Of a stretch of DNA of 64,000 nucleotides, positions 34,055 to 46,420 are shown piece by piece; the first letter of the stretch is position 1; each line of letters starts with the position of its first letter. The translations under genes and the position numbers were made by a program. Under the pieces are notes generated by a model. It ran no database searches. It was given only the letters and a program-made list of their open reading frames with translations, and was not told the origin of the DNA. The stretch is from Papio anubis (Eukaryota > Chordata > Mammalia > Primates > Cercopithecidae): assembly GCF_008728515.1 (NCBI RefSeq), contig NC_044976.1:210367467-210431466 (forward strand), in the 5' to 3' direction.

Positions 34055-35849
34055 ATGGGACATTTGACTCCTGTCCCTAGGCAGGGGCTGTTGAAACATC
34101 TACCAACCAACATCCATATCCAAACATCCAATATGCAAACAACCAATGTCCAATCTACCAGGAACACCTGGAGGATCCGTTCGTGAGGGTCAAGGGTTCA
34201 CTGACGGTGCTGCCAGAAGTAAGAATAAAGACGGGGTGCACCCATCATTTCTCACACCAGAAGCTCATGACTATCCAGACACACCCGTGTTCACAGATGA
34301 ACCCCAGCAGAGGAAGAGGTGAATGTCATGTTTGCTAAAACAAATGAGTAAGCCTCAGTCCTTTGAAAACCAGACTCTCCCTCTTCCAATGGGCATTCAG
34401 TAGAAGCAAAATGCTACTTTTGCCTGGCAGATCCCTTCCAAAATTTGGTTCAAATCAAAAGAGCAGTTATTACCAGAAAATAACACAAATCACAATCTGA
34501 GCATGTGCATCCTGTGAAATGGAGATAATCAGAATTCAACATGGTGCCCATAATGTACTCTAATGGGTCTCAAAGCCCAGGTATTAGTGAGCACAGCAGG
34601 AAGCAGGAATGCTGGATAATTCAAGAGGCCCCAATCACTTGAATTTAATATAACTGCAAAATTCAAAAAAAAAAAAAAAAAAAAGCATTTTAGTCTCATT
34701 AGACTTGCAGCCTCCCTCACTTAAAGGGGAATTTTCAAAATTTGAAAATCGCATCAGATGTTACAACTGAGGTTCTTAGATTCGTTATTTTTAAAAGGGT
34801 GGCCTTTTACTGTACAGCAGGAACCTGTCTGTGTGGTTTGGGACAAATGACAATGAAGAGATGGGTATGTTCCTAGGATCATATTTGGGCTATAAAACTT
34901 CTATCAGTGCCCTTATCACACTTTTGTACTGCTGTAGTTAGCATCTCCTATCATTATTAGCTGTGATAAAAGAAAATGCTTCATGAAATATGACATAGAA
35001 ATAGAATAAGCAGCATTGTTCTCAACTCAAATATAGGAGGGGGAAAACCTAATTCGTTCCTCATCTGGGAAATAAGAAATACTGTGTTATCTTTAATAAA
35101 AGATAAAGGGACCTGACTTTTCAGAGAGCTCTTACACAACTATCTGTGGCCCCTTCTGGGTAACAGATATACTCGTACATTTCTCTGTCATTTTCTGAGT
35201 GGTTACCCTGATAAATAGGCATATCCTTAGATGATATCTTCTGCTCTAGGCCTTATTAGCTTTATCCAGTGCTTTTTACTTTTCTTTTCTTCTATTCTTC
35301 TTTTCTTCTTCCTCTTTTAGGAAAGTTGCTTATGTCCTGTTTCTTTGCCAAACAAAGTTCAAGTTGAGTTACAAAAGGAACACGTATTTGCAGAAAGGAA
35401 AGTGTGGCTCTAAAGAGAAGAAGACAGCAAAGAGGCCAGCCAGCTACTGGAAGAACCAGACAATGCCACAGGACAATTGTGCATCATCCATTTGGTCTGT
35501 GTAGTAGTCTTCATTTTTGTTTTTCTAGTGGATAGTGTAGAAATATCAAGCTCTGCTGTAATAGGAGATGTTCCTACATGTAATTAAACACATATTCAAA
35601 TGTCCATTGAACCCTGGCCTCATTATGTTTGTTCAAGTTCTACAAGATAAAAGACAGAAATTCTAATTAGATTTCCAGCTGCCTTTAGTATTTTCCTTAA
35701 TAGCTAACAACTCGAATAAACAATATATGTTTTAAAAGCCAATCAGATAAAAATGAGAGAGGTCACAAAACTCTGGGACTGGCATTTCTAGATGCATGTG
35801 CTGTCCAACAAAAACCAAAACTGGAATCAGGACGGACAGATCACCTGCT
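34055..35849. other. Unique intronic sequence with an A-run
   Basis: No element recognised. It holds an uninterrupted A20-class run at about 34,665-34,684 and a TTTTCTTCT-rich pyrimidine run at 35,278-35,318. Confidence 0.5.
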
Positions 35850-36190
35850 GGTCTCTAACAGACGTACTGTGTTGGCATGATGCCGACACACCAGGTACGA
35901 ATCCCAGCTCTGCTCCTCAGCTCTGCTGGGAGTCTCAGGGTCTTCATGTGTGAAGTGAAGCTGACATCCCTTGCCTGGAGCAGAAAGTGTTCATGCTTGT
36001 AAATCAAACCTGTCTGGGTTTGAATACTGGTTCTCTCTCTTATTAGCTTCATGATCTGAGACTTCTATTTTTAAAGGTACAGTCTATGTCTTCAAATTTT
36101 CTTTCTTTTCTCTCGGAGTTCAGAATAACACATATCAAGTTCTCAACATGATGTTCAGCACATAGTTGATGCTCAGTAAGTGTGAGTTTT
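35850..36190 (+). mobile_element. MIR-like sequence, sense (one or two pieces)
   Basis: GGTACGAATCCCAGCTCTGC, and again TGGGTTTGAATACTGGTTCT with ATTAGCTTCATGATCTGAGA and a far end TTCAGCACATAGTTGATGCT, match MIR head and tail motifs. Boundaries are uncertain. Confidence 0.55.
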
Positions 36191-36798
36191 CTTGCCCCCT
36201 TCCTACTTACAAGAACTAAATGAGAGGAAAACATCCAGCATGGTACCTGGGGGCACCCGATTGATTAATGCTCACGTGTGATAGTTCTTTTTTGCTGGAA
36301 CTGCAATCTAGTGATAGAGGTAAGGAAGTGAAGGCAGCCAGAAACTCAAACCTGAAAAAGTCTTTAGCAGCAGGAAAGATGGTCTGAAATAATGGCAGAC
36401 ATCCTGGGGGAAATACCCCCTGCTTTGGCAATGAAAACTTCAACATATGGACCTCATGACCTTTCAGTACATTCTAGGTTTGGAGATTTTGTTGGGTAGA
36501 GCAACTGGGTAATTTTACAAGTCAATGGAAACGATAGTCACTTGTTCCATTACAGAATGCAGTATTTAAATGCAAATGCAAAACCAAAAACAAATAGGGT
36601 GCGGAGTAAAAGGAAAGAGTGTGGCTAGCTTCTAGGTGAAAAAAGGCCAGTCTCAACAGGCTGGAGGTGATGGGACTGCACTCAATGGCGTTGATTACTT
36701 CGAATGGCAGACGTCATAGAGGAACATGTGCAGGCTTTTCACTTTCTGTACACTAGAGCATTCCCAAGGGGCAACCGAAAGAGGTTCCTGGTGTTATT
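36191..36798. other. Unique intronic sequence
   Basis: Nothing recognised. Confidence 0.5.
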
Positions 36799-37146
36799 AA
36801 ATGTGTAAGATACACCAGGCACAGTGACTCACGCCTGTAATCCCAGCACTTTGGGAGGCCATGGCGGGTGGATTACCTGAGGTCAGGAGTTCAAGACCAG
36901 CCTGGCCAACATGGTGAAACCCCATTTCTACTAAAATACAAAAATTAATCGGGCATGGTGGTGTGCCCCTGTAATCCCAGCTACTCAGGAGGCTGAGACA
37001 GGAGAATTGCTTGAACCCGGGGGGCAGAGGTTGCGGTGAGCTGAGATTGCACCACTGTACTCCAGCCTGGACGATAGAAGGAGATTCCATCTCAAAACAA
37101 AATAAAATAAAAAAATAAATAAAATAAAAATAAATGTACAAGATAC
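36799..37146 (+). mobile_element. AluS-like, sense, with imperfect 15-bp TSD
   Basis: Body about 36,814-37,131, tail of (AAAAT)n type. Flanks AAATGTGTAAGATAC (36,799-36,813) and AAATGTACAAGATAC (37,132-37,146). Confidence 0.95.
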
Positions 37147-37162
37147 CATAATTTTGGTGGAC

Positions 37163-37450
37163 CTGCTGTAGACTGAATGTCTGTATTGGCCCCAAATTCA
37201 TATGGGAAGTGATTAGGTAATGAGGGCACAGCTCTCGTGAACGGAATTAGTGCTTTTATAAAAGGCTCCGGAGAGCTTGCTCTCCCCTTCTGCTACATGA
37301 GGCCACAGCGAGACAGCCATCCATGAACCAGAATGCAGACCCTCAGCAGACACAAAGGCCACCAGCACCTTGACCTTCGACTTCCCAGCTTCCAAAACTG
37401 TGAGAAATAAATGCTTCTGTTGTTTGAGCCACTCAGTCTATTACATTCCA
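37163..37450 (+). mobile_element. LTR-type repeat remnant (MaLR/ERVL-like)
   Basis: GACTGAATGTCTGTATTGGC, CCCAAATTCATATGGGAAGT, GATTAGGTAATGAGGGCACA, AACTGTGAGAAATAAATGCT and GCCACTCAGTCTATTACATT appear in an order familiar from primate LTR-type repeats. The family name is not certain. Confidence 0.6.
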
Positions 37451-38195
37451 TCATAGCACCCTGAATGAACATAGATAGGGTACCAACAGAATATAGGCAA
37501 AAACAAATTCCTTCCTTCTGAAGAAAAGCTACTAATACACTGAAATGAATACACAAAGAAAACTACAGTTCTTGCTCATCTCACATGAAATAAGTAGAAC
37601 TACATATCAGATTCCCTATGTACGCAACTATGAAGCTCTGCCTGCAGTAGCCAGGGTGTGGGATGACAGCAGGTACCCAAACATATGAGGACTTTGTTAG
37701 TTTCTTAAGCATTGTTTATAAGATAAAATGCACGTTTGCAAGATGAATGCTTGGGTAATATCTATTTTCTTGAAACTAGCTCAAACCAATCAATCTTGTT
37801 AGATTTATACTTAATGGCTCCAAACTATGACTTCTTGCTTATTATCATCAGTGTTAAATATATCTCAGAAACCTAGAATGTTTTTATATAGTGGTTTACT
37901 AGCACTGGAACAATAATAAAGTAGTCATTTTTATTTATTTCCTATGGACATGACAGTTTGCTCAGTGAACAATAAAATATATATTTTACAGGTTTGTAAG
38001 GGTCTTAAATGGTTATTTGCAAGGAATATTTTAAATTCTTCTATCCCTTCCCTCTACTGAAGCAAGATTGTTGTTTGAAACAATTTGAAGAGCATACAGA
38101 AAATATCTGTTTTTATTTACCTGTAATATACAAGTTGAAAGACATAGGAAATTGCCCTAACAAAATGGTGTACCCAGAATGCAACAGGTAAATGT
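37451..38195. other. Unique intronic sequence
   Basis: AT-rich; nothing recognised. Confidence 0.5.
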
Positions 38196-38610
38196 AACAC
38201 CAAATCCGGACGGGCGCGGTGGCTCACGCCTGTAATCCCAGCAGTTTGGGAGGCCGAGGCGGGAGGATCACCAGGTCAGGAGATCGAGACCATCCTGGCT
38301 AACATGGTGAAACCCCATCTCTACTAAAAATACAAAAAAAAAAAAATTAGCCGGGCGTGGTGGCGGGGGCCTATAGTCCCATCTATTAGGGAGGCTGAGG
38401 CAGGAGAATGGTGTGAACCCAGGAGGCAGAGCTTGCAGTGAGCCGTGATCACGCCATTGCACTCCAGCCTGGGTGACAGAGCGAGACTCTGTCTCAAACA
38501 AAATAATAATATATATATGTGTGTGTGTGAGTGTGTGTGTGTGTGAGAGTGTGTGTGTGAGAGAGAGAGTGTGTGTGTGTGTGTATATATATATAAAAAA
38601 CACCAAATCC
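38196..38610 (+). mobile_element. AluY-like, sense, with microsatellite tail and 12-bp TSD
   Basis: Flanks AACACCAAATCC at 38,196-38,207 and 38,599-38,610. The Alu (GGCTCACGCCTG, GGATCACCAGGTCAGGAGAT) ends near 38,500; 38,505-38,598 is (TG)n/(AG)n/(TA)n. The second TSD copy lies beyond the microsatellite, so that repeat grew from the tail. Confidence 0.95.
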
Positions 38611-38750
38611 AGGGAAATACATTACTTTATTCCAAAAGACATTATGCAATGTGCCTCTGGGTCAGTTGGGTCCATGGCTCTCTTATGGTTGCCAGCCATT
38701 TATGGAAAAGCAGAATCCAGGTCTGAAATAGTTGTTCAAAAAGGTGCAGG

Positions 38751-39077
38751 AGTCTGGTGCCGTGGCTCATACCTGTAATCCCAGCACCTTGAGAGGCCAA
38801 GGCAGGGAGATCACTTGAGACCAGAGTTTGAGGCCAGCCTGGGCAACACAGTAAACCCTGCCTCTCAAAAAAAAAAAAAAAATTAAAACCAACTAACTAA
38901 ATAAATAAATATCAGCTGAGTGTGGTGATACATGCCTGTGGTCCCAGCTATTCAGGAAGGTTAGGCGGGAGGATCACCTGGGCCTGGGAGGTCAAGGCTG
39001 CAGTGGGCTGTGATTGTGCCACTGCGCTCCAGCCTAGAGAACAGAGAAGACTTCAATTGAAAAAAAAAAAAAAAAAA
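38751..39077 (+). mobile_element. AluJ-like, sense
   Basis: GTGCCGTGGCTCATACCTGT, a long A-rich middle with (AAAT)n, and TGCAGTGGGCTGTGATTGTG in the right arm. Confidence 0.93.
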
Positions 39078-39250
39078 GGAGGAGGCACAAGGGTAGAGGT
39101 TGTGCCTACTGTGCTTTTATTTCAAGGTTTTTGTGACTTTAGATATTCCCAAGTTTCTCTCCTGTTAATTTTCCGGTTGTAAATTGATGAGATGTCTGCC
39201 TGGCTACTTCATGATATTGATGTGATAATCGATTAAATAATCTAATGAAG

Positions 39251-39545
39251 TCCGGGGGCCATGGCTCACGCCTGTAATTCCAGCACTTTGGGAGGCCGAG
39301 GAGGGAGGATTACCTGAGGTCAGGAGTTTGAGACCAACTTGGCCAACATGGTGAAGCCCTGTCTCTAATAAAAATACCAAAATTAGCTGGGCGTGGTGGC
39401 TAATCCTGGCTACTCAGGAGGCTGAGGCAGGAGAATCACTTGAACCTGGGAGGCTGAGGTTGCAGTGAGCCGAGACTGCACCACTGCACTCCAGCCTGGG
39501 TGACAGAGCGAGGCTCACTCTCAAAAAAAAAAAAAAAAAAAAAAA
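39251..39545 (+). mobile_element. AluS-like, sense
   Basis: GGGGGCCATGGCTCACGCCT to a run of about 23 A. The left start is worn and no clear TSD is seen. Confidence 0.95.
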
Positions 39546-40600
39546 TCGAATTGAATGATTTGGAAAAGCATAAAACACTGTGTAAGTCCAAAACATTATG
39601 AAAGATGACAGAGACATTCTTGACTTTCTCAGTTCTGATGCGCCCTCATGTTCCCAGGGTTGTAATTTCATTGGCAGTTTAACTAAATTCGTGGAATACA
39701 AAGGCCATTTGTAATGGAGTTTTATTAAATTAATTAACAGGATTTAGAGCACTTTCCTCTTCAGAAGACTTGTGGCAGGCTTGGGAGGCAGATGACAGAC
39801 TCTATATAACGGTGTGCCCAATGGATTGATTTAATTAACTCAGTGATAATTAAGTTACTTGATCCAGTTGTTTGATGGTGTGTAAGCAAAACATCTGGTT
39901 GATTTGCCTGAATCTTGATTTTCACTGGTATTTTTACAACAGATATTGCTTCTAGAGGAAGAAACTTTGCAGCTATTTGTCATTAAGTTTTTATCCTAGA
40001 TAAATTATATTTATCCTTAATCTTATTCTTCTATCTGCATTTTAAACCATTTTGTTTACGCTGGGTTTAGTTTAGATAAAGAACAATTCATTTAAAATTT
40101 ATTTCTCTTCACTTTCTCACATCCATTTAAGAGAGCACAAACTGAATCATCAGTTACCATAAATCTGATGCCACTTCAGTGAGTTCCCATTAGTCAAAAA
40201 AATCAAGTGATTATTGAGAATTGATTGACCTTGGCACTTTGTTTGACGGCTGGAGAGGGTATGTGTCCTCTGTCATTATGTTGCTTAGATTAAACTGAAG
40301 TGATGAGACCAACATATGTAAAATAAAAAATAAAAGATAATTAAATTAAGCAATAGATGAAGTAGTATCAAATGCAAATATTCTTTCAGCTCATGGCAAA
40401 GAAAAGCCACTGGGAGCTGATTTATGGAAGAAAGGCTTCATGGAATAGGCTGTATTTGAAGACTAGTGTAACAATTGTATGCATTTTTTAAAAATTCGAT
40501 TCAGTTAAATGTGTTTGCACATATTCAGAGTTTTAAAAATTTGGCCTATATAAAAATAAAATTAAGAATCTGGCCCACTTGCATATTGATTCATTTAAGT
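39546..40600. other. Unique intronic sequence
   Basis: Nothing recognised. Confidence 0.5.
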
Positions 40601-40745
40601 ATCACAAAACATGGTATTAAAAGCACTTTTCAGAGGAAGAAAAAAAAAAAAAAAACAGAGAAATTAACTTGCCCAGTGCCTGTAACTAGTAAGTGCTTGA
40701 ATCAGGATTGAAGCTCAAGCATGTATGCAAAGCTCATGACCATCT
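40600..40745 (-). mobile_element. MIR-like, antisense
   Basis: AGAGAAATTAACTTGCCCAG, CTGTAACTAGTAAGTGCTTG and AATCAGGATTGAAGCTC are the complement of the MIR core and head; an A-run is inserted within it. Confidence 0.7.
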
Positions 40746-40843
40746 TCAATGCCAGGATTCCTCTCAAGGAATGCTGAAAGTTCAAGAAGCATGGGATGAT
40801 GGAGAGAAGGAAAAAAGATGGAGCAAATAGCCGCCACTCAAAC

Positions 40844-41169
40844 AACACAGAAATACGGCTGGGCACAGTGGTTCACACCTGTAATCCCAGCATTTTGGGA
40901 GGCTGAGGAGGGCAGATCACAAGGTCAAGAGATCGAGATCATCCTGGCCAAAATGGTGAAACTGCATCTCTACTAAAAATACAAAAATTAGCCGGGCGTG
41001 GTGGCGTGCACCTGCAGTCCCAGCTACTCAGGAGGCTGAGGCAGAAGAATAGCTTGAACCTGGGAGATGTAGGTTGCAGTGAGCCAAGATCATACCACCG
41101 CACTCCAGCCTGGGCAACAGAGCAAGACTTCTTCTAAAAAAAAGAAAAAAAAAAAAAGAACACAGAAAT
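40844..41169 (+). mobile_element. AluS/Y-like, sense, with 11-bp TSD
   Basis: Body about 40,857-41,158. Flanks AACACAGAAAT at 40,844-40,854 and 41,159-41,169. Confidence 0.96.
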
Positions 41170-42117
41170 GCATAACATTCCTTGATACCCACGAGTGACA
41201 GCAAGACTCATTTCAAATCTTAGCCACTCATTAGACTGAGAGTCTTAAAGTACTATTCACCCTGGTCAGCATCACTCCATGAGCTTGGTAAGGATGACTC
41301 TTACAGTGAGAGGCAGCAAGGGGCACAAATGAGCAAGTTGATGTCAAGGAATTATTGATATCTGTCAATAATTATGTGAAGGATCCAGACTTTCTTGAAG
41401 CTTTGTATTTTGATAAATTTGCTCAAAATATTATCCATAATTAATATGACATGATATTAGACATAAGGCATGTTTACTAAGAAAACAATAAATCTGTTCC
41501 GGAAGACAAATTTTGCAAACTCAAACTGAAGGATAGTAGGATATATCACAGAAGGGTAGGTTCAAAAGGCAGAGGAAATACGAATGTGGAAGAATGTTAC
41601 AGTAATGGCCCCAATTTGTTCACACAGCCCTGCGTCCATGCATTGTACAGTCCCTCCCTATGGTGGCTTTGGACTTGTCCAGGGGATTTGTCTTAGTGGA
41701 TGAGGCAATAGCAAATGTGACACAAATAGAAACTCACATTGTGCTTATAACCCTGAGAATACCATCGTAAGAAGCCAGTGCTAGAGGCTGAAGGGTGAGA
41801 GAATGAAAAATGTTTAGCTGACAGCTTACCAAGTGCCAGATATGCCAAAAATCTAAGGGAGCAGTGGAGTTACTTTCATGCAACTGAGAGTAAAATAGCA
41901 AAATAGCACAGGGCTTTTGGAAGCACAGCACAGTTTCCTACTTTGAGGTCTAATTAGTTACTGTGCCCCCAGTAACTAATTTGCTAATTGCTAAAGCAAA
42001 GGGTGTCAATAGATGGGAAGGGGCTCTGCCAATGGGAACATGTAACAACGTGGAAGCAATGGGGTGGACTGTGAACAGAAGACATTGGTGGTGGATGGTA
42101 TGCTTCCTAATGGGTAC
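41170..42117. other. Mostly unique; faint old repeat near 41,600-41,780
   Basis: ATGGCCCCAATTTGTTCACA followed by GCGTCCATGCATTGTACAGT recalls an old mammalian repeat that I cannot name. A perfect 12-bp stem hairpin lies at 41,952-41,981. Confidence 0.4.
41952..41981. repeat. Perfect inverted repeat, 12-bp arms, 6-base loop
   Basis: AATTAGTTACTG (41,952-41,963), loop TGCCCC, CAGTAACTAATT (41,970-41,981). Confidence 0.95.
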
Positions 42118-42812
42118 TGTGATGATTAACTTTACATGTCAACCTGGCTAGGTCACTGTACCCTGATATTTGACCAAACAGCAGTCTAGATGTTGTTGTG
42201 AAGGTATTTTTGGATGAGATTAATATTTAAATTAGTAGACTTTGAGTAAAGCAGATTACTCTCCGTAATGTGGGGGGGCCTCAACCCATCAGCTGAAGGC
42301 CTTAAGAGAAAAGAAACGGATTTTCTCCAAGGAAGAGGGAATTCTGCCCCCAGACCTCCTTAAATGTGAATTCATGCCTAGGTCTCCAGCCTGCTGTCCT
42401 GCTCTATAAATTTCAGAAGTACCAGTTCTCAAAATTGTGTGAATAAATTCCTTAAAATCTCTATCTATCTATCATCTACCTATCTATCATCTATCTATCA
42501 TCCATCTATCTATCTATATCTTCTATCTATCATCTATCATTTATCTATCATCTATCATCCATCATCTATCATCTATCTACTTTTCTATCTATATCTTCTA
42601 TCTATCATCTATCTATATCTTCTGTCATCTATCATTTATCTATCTATCATCCGTCTATCATCTATCTATCTGTCTACCATCTATCTTTATCTTCTATCTT
42701 CTATCATTTATCTATCATCTATCATTTATCTCTCTATCATTTATCTATCATCTATCATTTATCTATTTATATCTATCATCTATCCATCTGTACACACACA
42801 AACACACACGCA

Positions 42813-42852
<40 letters not shown>

Positions 42853-42888
42853 TTTGTCCTGTTTCTCTGGAGAACCTTGACTAGTACA
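42118..42888 (+). mobile_element. LTR-like interspersed repeat carrying a compound microsatellite
   Basis: Begins TGTGATGATTAACTTTACAT and ends TGGAGAACCTTGACTAGTACA. In between are TTTTTGGATGAGATTAATAT, TTTGAGTAAAGCAGATTACT and AAGGCCTTAAGAGAAAAGAA. It shares both ends with the element at 20,000. Its simple-sequence zone has expanded into the (ATCT)n/(AC)n block. Confidence 0.75.
42456..42848 (+). repeat. Compound (ATCT)n - (AC)n microsatellite
   Basis: About 335 bp of ATCT units with regular ATC slips, then about 55 bp of AC units with a few interruptions. The plus-strand open frame here is purely repetitive and not a gene. Confidence 0.97.
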
Positions 42889-43079
42889 GATTTCAACAAT
42901 GTAGATGTATGTTCACCAAGGACTAAATTCTTCCTTCCAACCCCCCTGCCCTTATCCAATGATTGCTGCACATTAATTTTCCTCTCTGTGAAATCAAAGT
43001 ACCATTTTATTTAATCTGTCAGCCACCGTCCAATTGTAAGACTAATGCAATTTATTCTGTTTTGCATTTGCATATGTGA

Positions 43080-43128
43080 ATTATATATATACACACATAT
43101 GTGTGTGTGTATATATATATATATAAAA
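43080..43128. repeat. (TA)(CA)(TG)(TA) self-complementary dinucleotide block
   Basis: ATATATATACACACATATGT followed by GTGTGTGTATATATATATAT is nearly its own reverse complement. Confidence 0.9.
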
Positions 43129-44529
43129 ACACAAACACGCACATGTAAATACACATCTTTTAGATTCTTAGTGATATGATTGAAGGTACAAATCAAAATA
43201 TCAACTTCTGGCATGATGGCAACATGAAGTTTAACTACCAATGCCACAAAAAAATGACACAAATAAAAATCTGCATTGGCACTATAAATTAGGGCAGCAC
43301 ATGTCTGAAAGTCTAACCAATATTCCACATATGAGACCAGACTGCAACATTCCCCTGAGACAGAACCACAGTACTAAGTAGAGAAGACTCTAGGAGATTA
43401 CTCATAAAACCCTCAATGCCAGGTGGAAACATCAGAATATATGTGAGAAGGCAGCACAACACTTTGAATCCCATTCACTGTGGTAGATCAACAGCACCCC
43501 AAAACAGCTGCAGTGGGGCTGCACCAATCAAACCACTGCAAATATGGACAGCTTCTCTCCCTGCAGTGGAGGACAAACACCAAAGAAGAAATCAGCCATG
43601 GCCATGTCTTGGAGGCAGCTTGGCAATGGACAAGGTTGAATATAGGACAGAATGTATTCCAATGAAGTCCATCACGCTCAGAGACAACATGATGCCATGA
43701 TGACATCTTGAGGCAAGGATTACTCACAGGTCCAGCTCACTCCCCACCATACTTAGTCTGTCAAAAAGCTAACTTATTAATGCACGTTTATATTAACCAG
43801 AATGCCAACTCCAACTGCAAAGTGGAGACGATCCCACTGACATACACATATATTAAGTAATCTAAGGAGAATCCATCCACCTGTCAATAACTGAAGATCA
43901 GTTCCATGTAGAGTCCTTCATGCCAGAGACAAAGTAAATGAGAAAAATTCATAAAACAAATTCACAAATATTTCTTAGACATGCAATGACATGAAGTAAG
44001 ATTATAACAGTATCTATATATACCTAAAATATTCAACTTAAACGACATGATGTAATAAAACAATCAATGAAAGATAACTTACAAAATAATTTTATGCTTA
44101 AAGTCTATGCTTAGAAGATGACTTTCTAAAGGAAGGTAGAAATAGAGAACTAGAAAAAAAATCAAATGACGAAAAGTTAAACATGTAATAATAGATATAT
44201 TCTCTATCAGCATCTGTAAAGGGCTGAATCGGCAGTGAGGAAAATTAGAATTAATGCTATGATGTGGAAACTTAAAAACTTAATCTGGAGTGGAGAAGGG
44301 AGAGAGAAAGCTAAAAAACAAATTTTAAAACAGAGAAAATAATAATTGAGATGTAGAATAGAGTGAAGCATATCAGTAAATGTTGTTTCAAAACAGGAAA
44401 TGAGAACAAATAAGCAGGCAAATAATTAGTTACAATTATTATAAAAAGTACAAAAATACCTACAATCGCCAATCAACATTTTCTGCACTATTATGTAACA
44501 GATGTGGTAATAACAGCTTTCCACTGTAT
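43129..44529. other. Unique intronic sequence
   Basis: No repeat family or gene recognised. Confidence 0.5.
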
Positions 44530-44612
44530 GTAATGTAATACTTATTAAATCCTCAGGAAAGCACTAAGCAGTAGACATTATTATTATATGCATTTTATAA
44601 ATGTAGAAAATG
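44530..44612 (-). mobile_element. MIR/L2-type fragment, antisense
   Basis: TTATTAAATCCTCAGGAAAG, ACATTATTATTATATGCATT and TTATAAATGTAGAAAATGC are the worn complement of the MIR core end. Confidence 0.5.
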
Positions 44613-44817
44613 CTTAAATAACAAAACAGAAAAAAAAATTTCTTCAACTAGGAAAAGCCTGAATCAACAGACTTAAATCAGTCACCAGATTTGTAAATAC
44701 ATCACAAAATAAACAATGAAATGGCAATGGCCCAATTATATTTTGAATTTCAAGGAAAGAAAAGGCATTACAGGTATCTAGGCAAGTTAAAAAATCAGTT
44801 TTAAAAAACCGCATGTG

Positions 44818-45137
44818 GGCCGGGAGTGGTGGCTCACACCTGTAATCCCAGCACTTTGGGAGATCGAGGCGGGCAGACAACAAGGTCAGAAGTTCAAGAC
44901 CAGTCTGGTCAATATGGTGAGACCCCGTCTCTGCTAAAAATACAAAACAAACAAACAAACAAAAAAAATTAGCCAGGTGTGGTGGCAGGCACCTGTAGTC
45001 CCAGCTACTCGGGAGGCTGAGGCAGAAGAATCGCTTGAACCCAGAAGGCAGAGGTGGCAGTGAGCCGAGATCATGCCACTGCATTCCAGCCTGGGTGACA
45101 GAACAAGACTCTGTCACAAACAAACAAACAAACCCAG
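44818..45137 (+). mobile_element. AluS-like, sense
   Basis: GGCCGGGAGTGGTGGCTCAC to an (AAAC)n tail; the middle linker is also an (AAAC)n run. Confidence 0.95.
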
Positions 45138-45148
45138 CACGTGTATAT

Positions 45149-45464
45149 ATAGTCATCCTCCCTTCTCTGCAGTTTCACTTTTTGCAGTTTCACCTTCTGT
45201 CAACCTCGGTCTGAAAAGATGACAGTATTCTGAGAGAGAGACAGCAAGAGGCCACAATTCACATAATTTTTATTCTAGTATATTGTTATAACTATTTTAT
45301 TAGTATTGTTAATCTCTTACTCTGCCTTATCTATAAATTAAACTTTATTAAAGATATGTATGTATAGGGAAAAATAGCCTATAGAGGGTTCGGTACTATC
45401 TGTAGTTTCAGGTATCCACTGGGATTCTTGGAATATATTTTCCTTGAATAAGGGGAGGCTACTA
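45149..45464 (+). mobile_element. Tigger-type DNA transposon
   Basis: Starts TAGTCATCCTCCCTTCTCTG. Internal TTAATCTCTTACTCTGCCTT, ATAAATTAAACTTTATTAAA and GAGGGTTCGGTACTATCTGT, and the far inverted end GAATAAGGGGAGGCTACTA. It is flanked by TA. Confidence 0.8.
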
Positions 45465-45525
45465 TGTGTGTATGTGTATATACTTATATATATCTATGTA
45501 AATCTATATATGTGTGTATATATGT
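45465..45525. repeat. (TG)(TA)-rich simple sequence
   Basis: Irregular TATG/TATA units directly after the Tigger element. Confidence 0.85.
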
Positions 45526-46029
45526 AGTGACATAAGAATAATATTAATATCTTCATATTTTACCAGAATATTAAAAGCATGGATGCAATAAGTCAATAAC
45601 TATAGGATTTTAAAGAGGAAATTCTATCTCATCTACTTTATATCTAGGTAAGATATCAACATATGTGCAGGCAACAAAACATACTGCCAAATAATTAAAG
45701 GGTTTGAACGACTACATATAATCCTAATAAACTGCCGGGAAAAGTACTGTAGTTTCCCAGTAAGTTAGTTAAGATTTCTTTTAAAAAAGATAGTGTAGCA
45801 AAGAAATGACATATTAAATTAGCATATATAAATCAATCATTTTCATCTATGTAAACAATAAAAAGTTAGTATATATATATAGGAAGAAAAGACCACGTAT
45901 AATAATAACACATAATAAAATAACCCAAATAAGCTTAGTAAGAAATGTGCAGAGTCTATATTTTAAAAACTTTGAAGTACTCCTGAAACACCACATAGCA
46001 AAATTGAAGACAGGAAAAGATGAGCGTAT
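45526..46029. other. Unique intronic sequence
   Basis: AT-rich; nothing recognised. Confidence 0.45.
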
Positions 46030-46420
46030 TCTTGACTAGAAGACTCAACTCTGTAACTGAGCTTGGGATTACAGTAAGGAGTAGGTTTGAGAAGTGGAAA
46101 AACCGGGGTTCCATTTTGGTTGTGTTGAGTTTAACCTTTCGGGGGAGAGGCCTTAGGCACTGGAGAAGTGAGTGTGGAGCACTGCAGAGAGGTCAGTGTG
46201 AAAGTTATGAATTGGAGCGTTTCAACATATGTCACTTAGCAACAGCGTGTAGATACAGAAAGGAGAGGAACCTAGAAGAGAAACCTGAACCTTCCAACAT
46301 TTACGGATTAGCTGAGAGTGAAAAGTCACCACAGAAGACTGAGACCAAACCAAATGGCCAGTGAAAAAGAAGGAAGAGTGTGAATGTGATATTCTGGAAG
46401 CAAAGGACAATCAACTTGTC
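46030..46420 (-). mobile_element. L2 ORF2 fragment, antisense
   Basis: GGGTTCCATTTTGGTTGTGT and TGAGTTTAACC, then CTTCCAACATTTACGGATTA and GTGTGAATGTGATATTCTGG, follow the complement of L2 ORF2. A TGCCTGGCCCATGGTAAGAA / CAATAAATATTTG end at 46,450-46,495 may belong to a separate sense L2 or MIR end. Confidence 0.65.

Noticed and set aside
42456..42790. Regular ATCT blocks resembling a CRISPR-like array
   Set aside because: No spacers; it is a tetranucleotide microsatellite in a mammalian genome.
42439..43014. 191-codon plus-strand frame
   Set aside because: It translates the ATCT/AC microsatellite and the end of an interspersed repeat.
46020..46364. 114-codon plus-strand frame with a start codon
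   Set aside because: It overlaps antisense L2 and shows no recognisable domain.
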